A stretch of DNA of 63,285 nt, from assembly GCF_021483235.1 (NCBI RefSeq), contig NZ_JAKEEC010000003.1, positions 1 to 63,285 on the forward strand. The letters are read 5' to 3'. This document shows, one piece after another, positions 53,985-62,403 of the stretch (positions within the stretch are counted from its first letter, which is position 1; every line of letters starts with the position of its first letter). The translations under genes and the position numbers were made by a program. The notes under the pieces were generated by a model, which saw nothing but the letters and a program-made list of their open reading frames with translations, made no database searches and was not told where the DNA came from. The DNA is from Arthrobacter alkaliphilus. Lineage in GTDB: Bacteria > Actinomycetota > Actinomycetes > Actinomycetales > Micrococcaceae.

Positions 53985-54356
53985 TTAGGTGGCCTCGGAG
54001 TCGAAGGGCGCCTTTTCGCCGGCGGAAAGCCGTTCGACAACCCGCGCCGGAGCCTTCGCGGTTGCTACAGCGACAGGCCCGCCCTCGCTGACAGGCTTCG
54101 TGTCGTCGTCGAGCAGTGCTTCTTTGATGATCCGGCGCGGATCGTACTGGCGCGGGTCATACTTCTTCCAGTCGACATCATCGATGTCGATGCCGACTTC
54201 TTCCTTGATCTGCTCACGCGCTCCGGAAGCCATGCGCCGAAGCTCCTTGACCAGATTGGTCAGTTTCCGCGTGTATTCAGGCAAACGGCTGGGCCCGATC
54301 ACGATGACGCCGATGATCAGCAGGACGAGAAACTCCGAGCCATTGATTCCAAACAC
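53985..54356 (-). CDS. tatB: Sec-independent protein translocase subunit TatB
   Basis: A 123-residue protein with one N-terminal membrane helix (about 5-22; FLVLLIIGVIVIGPSRLPEY), the conserved GPxxLPE hinge, an amphipathic helix (YTRKLTNLVKELRRMASGA), and a charged cytoplasmic tail. It forms the substrate receptor of the twin-arginine pathway with TatC. GTG 54356 is the start; TAACCT lies seven bases upstream. It converges with mrp with a 5-bp gap. In mycobacteria, tatB follows htrA in the sigE operon; here it directly follows the anti-sigma factor. Confidence 0.92.
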   Translation of the reverse strand: MFGINGSEFLVLLIIGVIVIGPSRLPEYTRKLTNLVKELRRMASGAREQIKEEVGIDIDDVDWKKYDPRQYDPRRIIKEALLDDDTKPVSEGGPVAVATAKAPARVVERLSAGEKAPFDSEAT

Positions 54357-54363
54357 GTATCGA

Positions 54364-54369
54364 AGGTTA
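54364..54369 (-). promoter_or_regulatory. -10 box, leaderless type, for tatB
   Basis: The minus strand reads TAACCT, seven bases (TCGATAC), then GTG at 54356, so tatB may be transcribed separately from rseA. Confidence 0.4.
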
Positions 54370-54387
54370 CCTTGTCCGTTGGTCCGC

Positions 54388-55299
54388 TCAGAAACCTGCG
54401 AGGCCCGCCAAGGCATGGAGTCCGCGCTGCAGCCGTTCGTCCCAAGTCTCTGTATTGTTTTCGGCGGGCCGGGCAACGACCAGCGAGTCGCCTGCCTTCA
54501 CAAGCTCCGGCACGGCTCCCGCCGCCTGGCTGGCCGGCACGTCGGAGGAATAACGCAGCACAGCCACCGGCGAGGAGTAGACGGCCTGCCACGGAGCCCC
54601 TTGCGTGATCGACAGGTGCGTCCCCGAAGTGCCGCTTCCCTCCAAGTGCTCCTCCACCAGGGTGGCGTGGTGGTCGCCGTCGCTGAGGTGCAGTTCAACG
54701 GCAGGGTGCCCATCCTGCATCAGGGCCCGGGCGGAAACCACGTGGTAACCCATGCTTGCCATTTCGGGACATGCCCAGCCGTCCTTCCGTAGTTCGGACA
54801 GCTGCTGCTCGTTCAGGCTTACCGTCCCGGCAACGCCAACGGGCAGGCTCAACTGCGAACCTGTCACGGGAAGTTTCTCGCCGGCGTTTCCGGGCACCGT
54901 TGAACTGACCAGGGTCCGGACTTCCTGCTCTCCGCGGTCGGAAGCTTGCGGCGCAACTTCGCCACCCAACGCGTACGCTGCGACGGCCAGGATTCCGGCG
55001 CTGACGGCAAGGCCGCCCGCCGTCGCGCTGGCGAGCCGGATACCGTGCCACACGCTTCGCTGGGGCACCGTACGCTCGTCAGCATCGGCCTGCGCCAGCC
55101 GCTGGGTGTGCTCGATCAGCCTGTTGGTGAAGTCCTGGCTGGCCTCGGGGACGGCGGCACGGCGAAGCCGCTCGAGGTACTGGCGTTCCCGCAGGACCGC
55201 GGCATGGCATTCAGAGCATCGCTGCAGATGGCCGGGGGCCCGGCTGTGCCGGATACCTCCCCTGGTCAATCCACTGCGTCGTCCTCTCAGCAGACCCAT
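54388..55299 (-). CDS. rseA: Anti-sigma factor with zinc-finger motif (RseA-like)
   Basis: A 303-residue protein. Near the N-terminus is the zinc-finger anti-sigma motif His-x3-Cys-x2-Cys (HLQRCSEC, His24, Cys28, Cys31). A membrane segment (about 91-112; LASATAGGLAVSAGILAVAAYA) separates it from an extracytoplasmic domain of about 190 residues. It should hold SigE inactive until zinc-motif oxidation or proteolysis releases it. It begins 6 bp after the sigE stop, on the same strand, which supports the pairing. The zinc-binding domain looks shorter than usual at its N-terminal side. Confidence 0.87.
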   Translation of the reverse strand: MGLLRGRRSGLTRGGIRHSRAPGHLQRCSECHAAVLRERQYLERLRRAAVPEASQDFTNRLIEHTQRLAQADADERTVPQRSVWHGIRLASATAGGLAVSAGILAVAAYALGGEVAPQASDRGEQEVRTLVSSTVPGNAGEKLPVTGSQLSLPVGVAGTVSLNEQQLSELRKDGWACPEMASMGYHVVSARALMQDGHPAVELHLSDGDHHATLVEEHLEGSGTSGTHLSITQGAPWQAVYSSPVAVLRYSSDVPASQAAGAVPELVKAGDSLVVARPAENNTETWDERLQRGLHALAGLAGF

Positions 55300-55305
55300 C
55301 GGCGA

Positions 55306-55950
55306 CTACAGGAGGCCGGCGATGCGCGGCATCTTGAGCCGCGGTTTGCGTGCCTGGACCGGACGGGGATCCCGGTGCGCCAGCTTTTCACGCAGCATTG
55401 TCCGGCCGCGGTGGATACGGGACCTGACGGTTCCCAGCTTCACGTCCAGCGCTTCGGCAACTTCGTCGTAAGAGAGGCCCTCAAGGTCGCAAAGCACGAC
55501 GGCGGCGCGAAAGTCCGGGGGCAGTTCTTCCAGTGCGCGCTGGACATCGAGATCGAGGTTGTTCAGCTCGAAGGTCTGTTCGGGTCCGGGTTCATGCCCG
55601 GGCAGCCGGGATTCTGCATCCTCGGCCAAAGCGTCGAAGCGGATGCGGCTCTTCCGACGGGCCTGGTCAAGGAAGAGGTTGGTGGTGATGCGGTGCAGCC
55701 ACCCGTCCAGTGTGCCTGGCTTGAAGTTTTCGAGCGAACGGAAGACCCTGACGAAGACCTCCTGGGTGAGATCCTCGGCGTCGAACTTGTTTCCAGTGAG
55801 CCGGTACGCAAGGCGGAAGACCTTGGCGGAGTGGTTCTCAACCACTTCTTCCCAGCTTGGCCTGACCCATTCTTCCGCCGGCGGGGCCGTGTCGATGGAA
55901 CTCAGGACTGCTGCCGTTGCCTGGACTGGCGCAGCTTTTGATGCCCGCAT
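55306..55950 (-). CDS. sigE: ECF RNA polymerase sigma factor SigE
   Basis: A 214-residue ECF sigma factor. Region 2 (about 35-100) reads [30 protein letters not shown] and [21 protein letters not shown]; region 4 (about 135-185) reads [44 protein letters not shown]. The ATG 55950 has GAGGGGAG about 7 bases upstream. It directs the cell-envelope stress response in related actinobacteria. The adjacent rseA gene would encode its anti-sigma factor, and an O-methyltransferase is divergent, as in Rv1220c-Rv1222. Confidence 0.94.
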   Translation of the reverse strand: MRASKAAPVQATAAVLSSIDTAPPAEEWVRPSWEEVVENHSAKVFRLAYRLTGNKFDAEDLTQEVFVRVFRSLENFKPGTLDGWLHRITTNLFLDQARRKSRIRFDALAEDAESRLPGHEPGPEQTFELNNLDLDVQRALEELPPDFRAAVVLCDLEGLSYDEVAEALDVKLGTVRSRIHRGRTMLREKLAHRDPRPVQARKPRLKMPRIAGLL

Positions 55951-56208
55951 CGTCCGCTCCCCTCAAACTGTTTGTCATCCTGCCGGTCACTCAGGAATTC
56001 GTTGCCGGCCGTCACTTGGATGGCTGGATATACATCATCCCAGTGTTCCCTGAGATTTTGCTGATCGCGGGCAGTCTTTTCCCGCAGAGCGAACATCGTC
56101 CGGAGCGGGCCGGGAAGACACAAAATCAGGGGCCCGCAGGCGTCCGGGCTGGGCGGCCCGTAACCAGTAGTCTGGAAGCAATACCCCTCTGTCTGGAAAG
56201 CGAACCCC

Positions 56209-56841
56209 ATGAGTGCCGACAAGTCAACCAGCTGGTCCTACGCAGAAGATCTGCCTGCCGAGGACGACGTGTTGCTTCGCGCCCGTGAACGCTCCTTCGA
56301 GCTGGGTGTCACTCCTGTGAGCCCGGGTGTGGGCGCAGTGCTCACGGTCCTGGCGGCGGCGTCGAAAGCCCAGACAGTCGTCGAGGTCGGGTCGGGGGCA
56401 GGCGTCTCCGGTGTGTGCCTGCTGCGTGGCCTCAGCCCGCAGGCCGTCCTGACCACCATCGACGTCGACGTCGAGCATCTCAAGGCCGCCCGCGAGGCAT
56501 TCCTTGAATCCGGCAGCCCGGCGAACCGCACGCGGACCATTTCCGGCCGGGCGGCCGACGTTTTGCCGCGCCTCACCGACTCCGCTTACGACCTTGTGTT
56601 CATCGACGCCGACAAACCGAACTTTCCCGGTTACGTCGAGCAAGCCATCCGGTTGCTCAAGTCGGGCGGAACGCTGGTCATCAATGACGCGCTGGACAAG
56701 GACAGGGTTTCCAACCCGGCTGCCAGGGACAGCACCACCGTGGTATTGCGCCAGATCGGCAAGGCCATCCGCGACGACGAAAGGCTCTCCTCTGCGATGC
56801 TTCCCACCGGCGACGGCTTGCTGGTAGCGGTCAAGAAGTAG
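56209..56841 (+). CDS. SAM-dependent O-methyltransferase (class I, Rv1220c-like)
   Basis: A 210-residue methyltransferase of the catechol/caffeoyl-CoA O-methyltransferase type. The AdoMet motif is VVEVGSGAGVSGVCLLRGL; TTIDVDVEHLKAAREAF is motif II; YDLVFIDADKPNFPGYV contains the metal-binding Asp; LVINDALDKDRVSNP the next ligand. The DD metal set is largely present, so it may be metal dependent. Divergent from sigE with a 258-bp gap. The substrate is unknown. Confidence 0.92.
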   Translation: MSADKSTSWSYAEDLPAEDDVLLRARERSFELGVTPVSPGVGAVLTVLAAASKAQTVVEVGSGAGVSGVCLLRGLSPQAVLTTIDVDVEHLKAAREAFLESGSPANRTRTISGRAADVLPRLTDSAYDLVFIDADKPNFPGYVEQAIRLLKSGGTLVINDALDKDRVSNPAARDSTTVVLRQIGKAIRDDERLSSAMLPTGDGLLVAVKK

Positions 56842-56873
56842 CCCGCAGCCAGCTTTCAGGCTTAAACATGAAA

Positions 56874-56903
56874 GCAGGGCTCCGGCTCTCTGCCGGGCCC
56901 TGC
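56874..56903. terminator. Bidirectional hairpin terminator
   Basis: GCAGGGCTCCGGC and GCCGGGCCCTGC pair with one bulged base around TCTCT. It separates the O-methyltransferase gene from the converging DUF3117 gene. Confidence 0.6.
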
Positions 56904-56912
56904 CCAGTGAAT

Positions 56913-57080
56913 CTATTCGGTAACGCCTACCAGGCATTCCTTGAGGTTTGCCGCCTCCGCTGCGTTGAGCTCGACCACCAGCCGTCCTCCGCCTTCGAGC
57001 GGCACACGCATGATCAGGCTGCGGCCCTCTTTGGTTACTTCCATAGGGCCGTCGCCAGTACGTGGTTTCATAGCCGCCAT
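56913..57080 (-). CDS. DUF3117 family small protein
   Basis: A 55-residue protein with the invariant start MAAMKPRTGDGPMEVTKEGR followed by IMRVPLEGGGRLVVELN and LKECLVGVTE; this is the DUF3117 family, very conserved across actinobacteria (mycobacterial Rv1211) and of unknown function. ATG 57080 has GGAGGGG about 9 bases upstream; longer in-frame starts lack such a site. Confidence 0.93.
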   Translation of the reverse strand: MAAMKPRTGDGPMEVTKEGRSLIMRVPLEGGGRLVVELNAAEAANLKECLVGVTE

Positions 57081-57309
57081 TAGGAAAATCCCCTCCAGTT
57101 GTCCCATCCCGCCAACCCGGCCGGGCTGGCTCCGCGTGGAATGTACGGCGTCGACAGTCATCACAGTTCGGTCGTCGTCGCCTGGCACCCAAGAGTGCCT
57201 TCGTCCTTGCTTGTGTCCATTATCTCGTAATTACCCGCCCGTAGCTAATTGATGGACTTTTCCCGGGTGGCCGTGATCGCGCTTGAACAGGCGAAACGGA
57301 GCGTGCGCA

Positions 57310-58581
57310 TCAGGGAGGGTAGTCCCCGCCGCCGGGCAACGGGGCCCAGGCCCACAGCCAGACGATCCACACGATCTGGAGAAGGAAGAACATGACCAAC
57401 ACCGTGCCGCGGTAGGCCTTCGAGCGGGACAACCAGGCTGCGCTGAGTGCCAAGGGGAACAAGGGCAAGAGCATCCGGAATGTGCTCGTCTGGGGGTGCA
57501 GGAAGACCAGAAGGTACCCCATGTAGCAGGTGCACCAGAGCCTCAGCTCGGTTCCCAGTGCCCGGACGGGTTTACTGAACATCAACAACGCAAAGAGCGC
57601 AACGAAGACAAACGGCGCCAGAATACCGAGTACCGGGCCGAAGAGCATTTGGCCGGTCTCAAACCATGGCTTGAACGGAACGAGATCGTCCCCGCGCCAC
57701 ACAGTTTCCGTCTTGGTGTAAGCAAACGGATCCCCGGTGGCTGCCCACGCGATGGCTGGCCAGGCGAGGGCCCCTGCCACGCTGGCTGCACCTAGCGCGG
57801 CCAGCGATCCAAGCTCCCGGAGACTGGGAATCGGCTCGGCGCCGGCCACAGCGTCCGGCACTGATGAACGGCGTCCGAACCTCTTCCACAACTGGTGGAG
57901 CAGGAGCAGGCCCGCCATGGCCGCGAAGGGCACACCGGTGGGCCGCGACAGGCTCATGAGCAGGACCACGGGTATCGCCACAAGGTACTTGCGCCGCACC
58001 AGCAGCAGAAGCGAGCCCGCCAGGAGCAAGGTATTGAGCGACTCCGCGTAGGGGACCTGCAGGATCGCCGAGACGGGGAACATGGAGAAGAAGGCCAGCG
58101 CCCACAGGGCCGTGGTTCTCCCGGCGAATTCCCGGAACAGCGCGTAGACCACCAGGGCCGCAGCCAGTCCGGCCACCATGGCGATGACCGTCAGGGCCGG
58201 AAGCGTCGCCAGTCCGGTGAGCGCACCGAGGGCCTTGGCGAGGTACGGAAGAAGCGGATAGAACGCCCAGGAATTTTCCGCGACTCCGCCGTTCGCGTTG
58301 ACCGGCAAAACAGACGGATAACCGTTGTCCGCGGCTTCGGCGTACCAGCGCCCGTCCCAGATCGTGATGAAGTTCCAGTAATCAGGAGCTGGCGGAAACC
58401 AAGGATTGGGTCCCTGCTGCAACGCTGCGGCCATGAAGATACAAGCGCTGACAAGCCTCGAGGCGATGTAGACGAGGGAGACCTGAAGCCACCACGGCCA
58501 GCCTGCGGCGCGGGCTCCCGCGCGGCGCAGGTTTCTGCCCAGTGATCCCGCCGGGGACCGTGATTCGACGGACGGGGTCAC
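57310..58581 (-). CDS. Polytopic mannosyltransferase-like membrane protein (PIG-V/Gpi18-like)
   Basis: A 423-residue protein with about ten membrane segments spread from residue 28 to 418. The first extracytoplasmic loop contains NPWFPPAPDYWNFITIWDGRWYAEAADNGYP, the DGRWY motif being typical of PIG-V-like mannosyltransferases (GT-C fold, catalytic Asp in the first loop). Other features are the FSMFPVSAILQVPYAESLNTLL segment and a Pro-rich N-terminus. It would transfer a sugar from a polyprenyl-phosphate donor on the outer face. The GTG or ATG near 58581 overlaps the end of the downstream divIVA-like gene stop by 4 bp, so it is coupled to it. Acceptor unknown. Confidence 0.83.
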   Translation of the reverse strand: MTPSVESRSPAGSLGRNLRRAGARAAGWPWWLQVSLVYIASRLVSACIFMAAALQQGPNPWFPPAPDYWNFITIWDGRWYAEAADNGYPSVLPVNANGGVAENSWAFYPLLPYLAKALGALTGLATLPALTVIAMVAGLAAALVVYALFREFAGRTTALWALAFFSMFPVSAILQVPYAESLNTLLLAGSLLLLVRRKYLVAIPVVLLMSLSRPTGVPFAAMAGLLLLHQLWKRFGRRSSVPDAVAGAEPIPSLRELGSLAALGAASVAGALAWPAIAWAATGDPFAYTKTETVWRGDDLVPFKPWFETGQMLFGPVLGILAPFVFVALFALLMFSKPVRALGTELRLWCTCYMGYLLVFLHPQTSTFRMLLPLFPLALSAAWLSRSKAYRGTVLVMFFLLQIVWIVWLWAWAPLPGGGDYPP

Positions 58582-58913
58582 TCTGTTGTTTCTTCCTGGT
58601 TCCCGGCTGCTTCCAAGGCCATTTTCAGCCGTTCGATTTCCTTCTCCTGCGAGGTCAGCTGATCCCGCAGCTCATCGAGGACCTCGTCCACCTGGTCCAT
58701 CCGGTAACCACGCAGCCCAAGGGCAAAGCGCACCCGGTCGACGTCGGACGCCTTGGCTCCTGCCGGTAACAGGACCGGCGGCAGGTTCGGGACCGGCTCA
58801 TCCATGCCGGCGCCGGAGTCGCGGCTGGATCTCGCCATGCCGGCGCCGAGGAACAACACGGCACCGATAACGACAATCGCGAGAAACACCAGAAAAAAGC
58901 TCACAAGCACCAT
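58578..58913 (-). CDS. DivIVA-like membrane-anchored protein
   Basis: A 111-residue protein: one N-terminal membrane helix (residues 2-25; VSFFLVFLAIVVIGAVLFLGAG), a Pro/Ser/Asp linker, then a DivIVA-type segment DRVRFALGLRGYRMDQVDEVLDELRDQL and a short coiled coil to the end. The RFALGLRGYRMDQVDEVLD motif is the DivIVA/Wag31 N-terminal signature, placed at the C-terminal half here. Similar to mycobacterial Rv1209. It may bind curved membrane or recruit growth or division proteins. ATG 58913 is chosen to give the membrane helix. Confidence 0.85.
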   Translation of the reverse strand: MVLVSFFLVFLAIVVIGAVLFLGAGMARSSRDSGAGMDEPVPNLPPVLLPAGAKASDVDRVRFALGLRGYRMDQVDEVLDELRDQLTSQEKEIERLKMALEAAGNQEETTE

Positions 58914-58951
58914 CGTGCCAGACTCAGCTGGGAGCTCCGTGCGGGCGGGGG

Positions 58952-59803
58952 CTACTCCGGCCGCTGGTCGCCGTTGGTCGAGGGTGGCCGCGGAATTCCG
59001 TGCAGGACGCGGTGAACGGCGTCCGCCGGATCGTCCACAAGCTGAATGAGGTCCAGGTCCTTCGCGGAAACCATGCCTTCTGCCACCAGGGTCCCTTTGA
59101 TCCACTCAATCATCGGGCTCCAGAAATCGACGCCCAGAAGCACGATGGGGAACGACGTCACCTTGCGGGTCTGCACGAGGACCATGGCTTCAAACAGTTC
59201 ATCCAAGGTTCCCAAACCGCCCGGCAGGACGATGAATCCTTGCGCGTATTTGACGAACATCGTCTTGCGGGCGAAGAAATACCTGAAATTGATGCCAAGG
59301 TCCACCCAGCGGTTGAGGCCTTGTTCAAAGGGCAGCTCGATTCCCAGCCCCACGGAAACGCCGTTGCCTTCCACGGCTCCCCTGTTGGCGGCTTCCATGG
59401 ATCCCGGGCCGCCGCCGGTAATGACGGCGACTCCCGCTTCGGCGAGGCGGCGGCCTACCTGCACGCCCATGTCGTAGTAGCCGGTGCCCGGTTTGGTGCG
59501 GGCGGAGCCGAAGACACTGACGGCGGGGCCCAGCTCGGCGAGCGCACCGAACCCTTCAACGAATTCGCTCTGGATCCGCAGGACCCGCCAGGGGTCGGTG
59601 TGGATGAAGTGGTCAGCTCCCTTGGTGTCCAGGAGTCGCTGGTCCGACATCGGCACGGCGGCCTGTTTGCGGCGAAGCTCCAAGGGTCCCTTATGCTTGG
59701 CGGGCGCCTCTGCGGCTACGGCCGGAGCTGATGCTGCCGATCCGTTGCTCATCGCCTTGCCATTGGCGTCTGGACTAGGAACTTGGGGCTGGCTGGTACT
59801 CAT
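58952..59803 (-). CDS. LOG family protein (TIGR00730, possible nucleotide N-ribosidase)
   Basis: A 283-residue Rossmann-fold protein of the LOG/TIGR00730 family. Key motifs: SVFGSARTKPG, VITGGGPGSMEAANRGA, and the active-site signature VLPGGLGTLDELFEAMVLVQ (PGGxGTxxE). Family members release free cytokinins or hydrolyse nucleoside 5'-monophosphates; the old label lysine decarboxylase is incorrect. The N-terminal 60 residues are low complexity. ATG 59803 follows a TAGCCT box by six bases. Counterpart of mycobacterial Rv1205. Confidence 0.92.
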   Translation of the reverse strand: MSTSQPQVPSPDANGKAMSNGSAASAPAVAAEAPAKHKGPLELRRKQAAVPMSDQRLLDTKGADHFIHTDPWRVLRIQSEFVEGFGALAELGPAVSVFGSARTKPGTGYYDMGVQVGRRLAEAGVAVITGGGPGSMEAANRGAVEGNGVSVGLGIELPFEQGLNRWVDLGINFRYFFARKTMFVKYAQGFIVLPGGLGTLDELFEAMVLVQTRKVTSFPIVLLGVDFWSPMIEWIKGTLVAEGMVSAKDLDLIQLVDDPADAVHRVLHGIPRPPSTNGDQRPE

Positions 59804-59809
59804 TGACCT

Positions 59810-59815
59810 AGGCTA
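59810..59815 (-). promoter_or_regulatory. -10 box, leaderless type, for the LOG gene
   Basis: The minus strand reads TAGCCT, AGGTCA, ATG. Confidence 0.5.
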
Positions 59816-59974
59816 GCGCGGATGGGAGCTGCATCCGTCCTGGCGTGCCCCTGTTCTTTGCGGTGTTGGGTTTCCCACCACTACTTGCTGTCAGATTCCT
59901 GCAAAACAGGTATCTGTTGAATCACGATCCACGGAACTTAGTGTGAGCTGGCGCATCTTGAAACATTTCTTCGC

Positions 59975-59980
59975 TAGATT
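59975..59980 (+). promoter_or_regulatory. -10 box, leaderless type, for gluA
   Basis: TAGATT, then CATCAC, then ATG at 59987. No Shine-Dalgarno precedes the start. Confidence 0.55.
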
Positions 59981-59986
59981 CATCAC

Positions 59987-60742
59987 ATGACTATTCAAGC
60001 CGCCAGCGATGCCCTCGTCGCCCTGAATGGCGTCAACAAGCACTTTGGTCAACTGCATGTCCTGAAGGACATCAATCTCCAAGTGAAAAAGGGTGAGGTC
60101 GTGGTTGTCATCGGGCCGTCCGGCTCGGGCAAATCCACGCTGTGCCGCGCCATCAACCGTTTGGAAACCATCGAGACAGGCGAGATCTCGATCGATGGTA
60201 AGAAGCTCCCCGAAGAGGGCAAGGAACTTGCTACCCTCCGGGCCGACGTCGGCATGGTCTTCCAATCCTTCAACCTCTTCGCCCACAAGACGATTCTCGA
60301 AAACGTCACGCTGGGACCGATCAAGGTGAAGAAACAGGACAAAGCAACCGCGGAAAAGGACGCCATGGCGTTGTTGGAGCGGGTCGGCGTCGGGCAGCAG
60401 GCTCAGAAGATGCCGGCACAGCTGTCCGGTGGCCAACAACAGCGTGTGGCAATTGCCCGGGCGCTTGCGATGAAGCCGAAAGTCATGCTCTTTGACGAGC
60501 CCACCTCGGCACTTGATCCGGAGATGATCAACGAGGTCCTGGACGTCATGGTCCAGCTTGCCAAGGAAGGCATGACCATGATTGTGGTCACCCACGAGAT
60601 GGGCTTTGCGCGCAAAGCCGCCGACCGCGTTGTCTTCATGGCCGACGGGCAGATCGTGGAAGACGCCAAGCCCGAGGAGTTCTTCACCAATCCCCAGAGC
60701 AACCGCGCCAAGGACTTCCTCTCCAAACTCCTGACGCACTGA
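59987..60742 (+). CDS. gluA: Glutamate ABC transporter ATP-binding protein
   Basis: A 251-residue ABC ATPase. Walker A is [12 protein letters not shown]-loop [11 protein letters not shown], signature [15 protein letters not shown], Walker [17 protein letters not shown]-loop VVTHEMGFA. It is the first gene of an ATPase-SBP-permease-permease operon, the order of the corynebacterial gluABCD glutamate uptake system. The TAGATT box lies six bases before the ATG. Confidence 0.94.
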   Translation: MTIQAASDALVALNGVNKHFGQLHVLKDINLQVKKGEVVVVIGPSGSGKSTLCRAINRLETIETGEISIDGKKLPEEGKELATLRADVGMVFQSFNLFAHKTILENVTLGPIKVKKQDKATAEKDAMALLERVGVGQQAQKMPAQLSGGQQQRVAIARALAMKPKVMLFDEPTSALDPEMINEVLDVMVQLAKEGMTMIVVTHEMGFARKAADRVVFMADGQIVEDAKPEEFFTNPQSNRAKDFLSKLLTH

Positions 60743-60792
60743 CGCATTCCGCACCCAGGCCGCAGAGGTGGCCGCACAATGAAAGGAACATC

Positions 60793-61692
60793 ATGAAGGC
60801 TTTTATCACCAAGAGGAAATCCCTCCTGGTCGCCGCAAGCGCGGCGCTCGCTCTCTCTCTGAGCGCATGCGGCGGCGGTGGCGGTTCCACTTCCGCGCCA
60901 AGCACCGATGCCGGGGCGTTCACGGTGGCTCAAAACGTGTCCATTTCGGGAAGCCCCACGTTTGACACGATCAAGTCGAACGGAAAAATCCGGATCGGCG
61001 TCAAGCAGGACCAGCCCGGCCTGGGCTTCAAGGATGCCGCGACCGGCGAGTACAGCGGTTTTGACATCCAGATTGCCCAGTGGATCGCGGCATCCCTCGG
61101 ATTCTCGAAGGACAAGATCGAGTACAAGCCCATTCCTTCTGCCAACCGCGAGTCCTCCATTACCAATGGCGACATCGACTACTACGTCGGGACTTACTCC
61201 ATCACCGACAAGCGCAAGCAGCAGATCGATTTCGCGGGTCCCTACTTCGTGACGGGTCAAGGCCTTCTGGTCAAGAAGAGCAACACGACCATCAACAGCG
61301 AAAAGGACCTGAGCGGAAAGAACGTCTGTTCAGCCACGGGCTCAACCCCGATCCAGAACATCAAGGCAAACTTCCCCGGCACCAAGACCACTGAGTTCGA
61401 CACGTACTCGCAGTGTGTCGAGGCCCTCAAGAGCGGCCAGGTCGACGCCGTGACCACCGACCAGGCAATCCTGATCGGCTACGCGTCCCAGGACACCGAC
61501 AACCTCAAGGTGGTCGGGCAGCCGTTCACCACTGAGAAGTACGGCGTGGGTCTGAAGAAGGGCGACACCGCTCTCCGCAAGTTCATCAACAAGATGTTCA
61601 CCGACGGCGGCTCGGTGTGGCAGAAGATCTACGACTCCACACTGGGACAGTCGGGCACCAAGGTCACCCAGCCCGCAGTGGACAACTACTAA
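60793..61692 (+). CDS. gluB: Glutamate ABC transporter substrate-binding lipoprotein
   Basis: A 299-residue family 3 solute-binding protein. The signal peptide MKAFITKRKSLLVAAS ends in lipobox SLSAC, followed by a Gly/Ser linker. The mature part shows GKIRIGVKQDQPGLGF, YSGFDIQIAQWIA, DYYVGTYSITDKRKQQIDFA and QVDAVTTDQAILIGYA. ATG 60793 has AAAGGA upstream. A strong hairpin (61697-61734) between this gene and gluC could hold down expression of the permeases relative to the binding protein. Confidence 0.93.
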   Translation: MKAFITKRKSLLVAASAALALSLSACGGGGGSTSAPSTDAGAFTVAQNVSISGSPTFDTIKSNGKIRIGVKQDQPGLGFKDAATGEYSGFDIQIAQWIAASLGFSKDKIEYKPIPSANRESSITNGDIDYYVGTYSITDKRKQQIDFAGPYFVTGQGLLVKKSNTTINSEKDLSGKNVCSATGSTPIQNIKANFPGTKTTEFDTYSQCVEALKSGQVDAVTTDQAILIGYASQDTDNLKVVGQPFTTEKYGVGLKKGDTALRKFINKMFTDGGSVWQKIYDSTLGQSGTKVTQPAVDNY

Positions 61693-61696
61693 ACCA

Positions 61697-61734
61697 ATGT
61701 TGTGGGGGCGGCCCTGGGCCGCCCCCACCAACAT
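61697..61734 (+). terminator. Intercistronic hairpin between gluB and gluC
   Basis: GTGGGGGCGGCC and GGCCGCCCCCAC pair perfectly around CTG; ATGTTG/CAACAT extends the stem past one bulge to about 18 bp. It has no T-run. It could act as an attenuator or mRNA stabiliser. Confidence 0.7.
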
Positions 61735-61755
61735 CGGCCTGAAAGCGACCATTCA

Positions 61756-62403
61756 GTGAATACGCTGTTGAATAATTCGGACCTGTTCATCACAGGGTTC
61801 CGGAACACCATCATCCTTTTCATCGTTGCCGGAATCGGCTCGCTGATCCTGGGTACCATCGTGGCGGCGCTGCGTGTCTCCCCGATCCCCGCGATGCGCG
61901 CTGCGGCCACTTTGTACATCAACGTCGTGCGGAACACCCCGTTGACGTTGGTTCTGTTCTTTTTCGCCCTGGGCTACCCCAAGCTCGGCCTGGTGGAAAT
62001 TGATTTCATGACCGCCGCAGCAGTCGGCCTCACCCTGTACACCGCGACGTATGTTGCCGAAGCCGTGCGTTCCGGCATCAACACCGTGCCTGTTGGACAG
62101 GCCGAAGCCGCGCGGGCCATCGGCCTGCCGTTCGCGCAAACCCTGACGCTAGTGATACTCCCCCAGGCATTCCGCGCGGTCATCCCGCCCATGTTCAGCG
62201 TGTTCATTGCGTTGCTCAAGAACACGACCGTGGCGGCGGGCTTCTCGGTCCCTGAGGCCGGATCCATCCGAGCGAATCTTTCGGAGCGCGGTGAGCCCCA
62301 GATGGCCGGGCTGCTGTGGGTCGCACTGATCTTCGTTCTGCTCGTTTTCATGCTTTCCTACGCTCAGCGGAAGCTTGAAAAGAAATGGAAGGTGGTCCGA
62401 TGA
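61756..62403 (+). CDS. gluC: Glutamate ABC transporter permease
   Basis: A 215-residue HisM-type permease with about five membrane helices (first at 11-34, FRNTIILFIVAGIGSLILGT). The EAA loop reads QAEAARAIGLPFAQTLTLVILPQ, followed by FIALLKNTTVAAGF. GTG 61756 gives VNTLLNNSDLF; the frame open upstream runs through the hairpin. It overlaps gluD by 4 bp (ATGA). Confidence 0.93.
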   Translation: MNTLLNNSDLFITGFRNTIILFIVAGIGSLILGTIVAALRVSPIPAMRAAATLYINVVRNTPLTLVLFFFALGYPKLGLVEIDFMTAAAVGLTLYTATYVAEAVRSGINTVPVGQAEAARAIGLPFAQTLTLVILPQAFRAVIPPMFSVFIALLKNTTVAAGFSVPEAGSIRANLSERGEPQMAGLLWVALIFVLLVFMLSYAQRKLEKKWKVVR

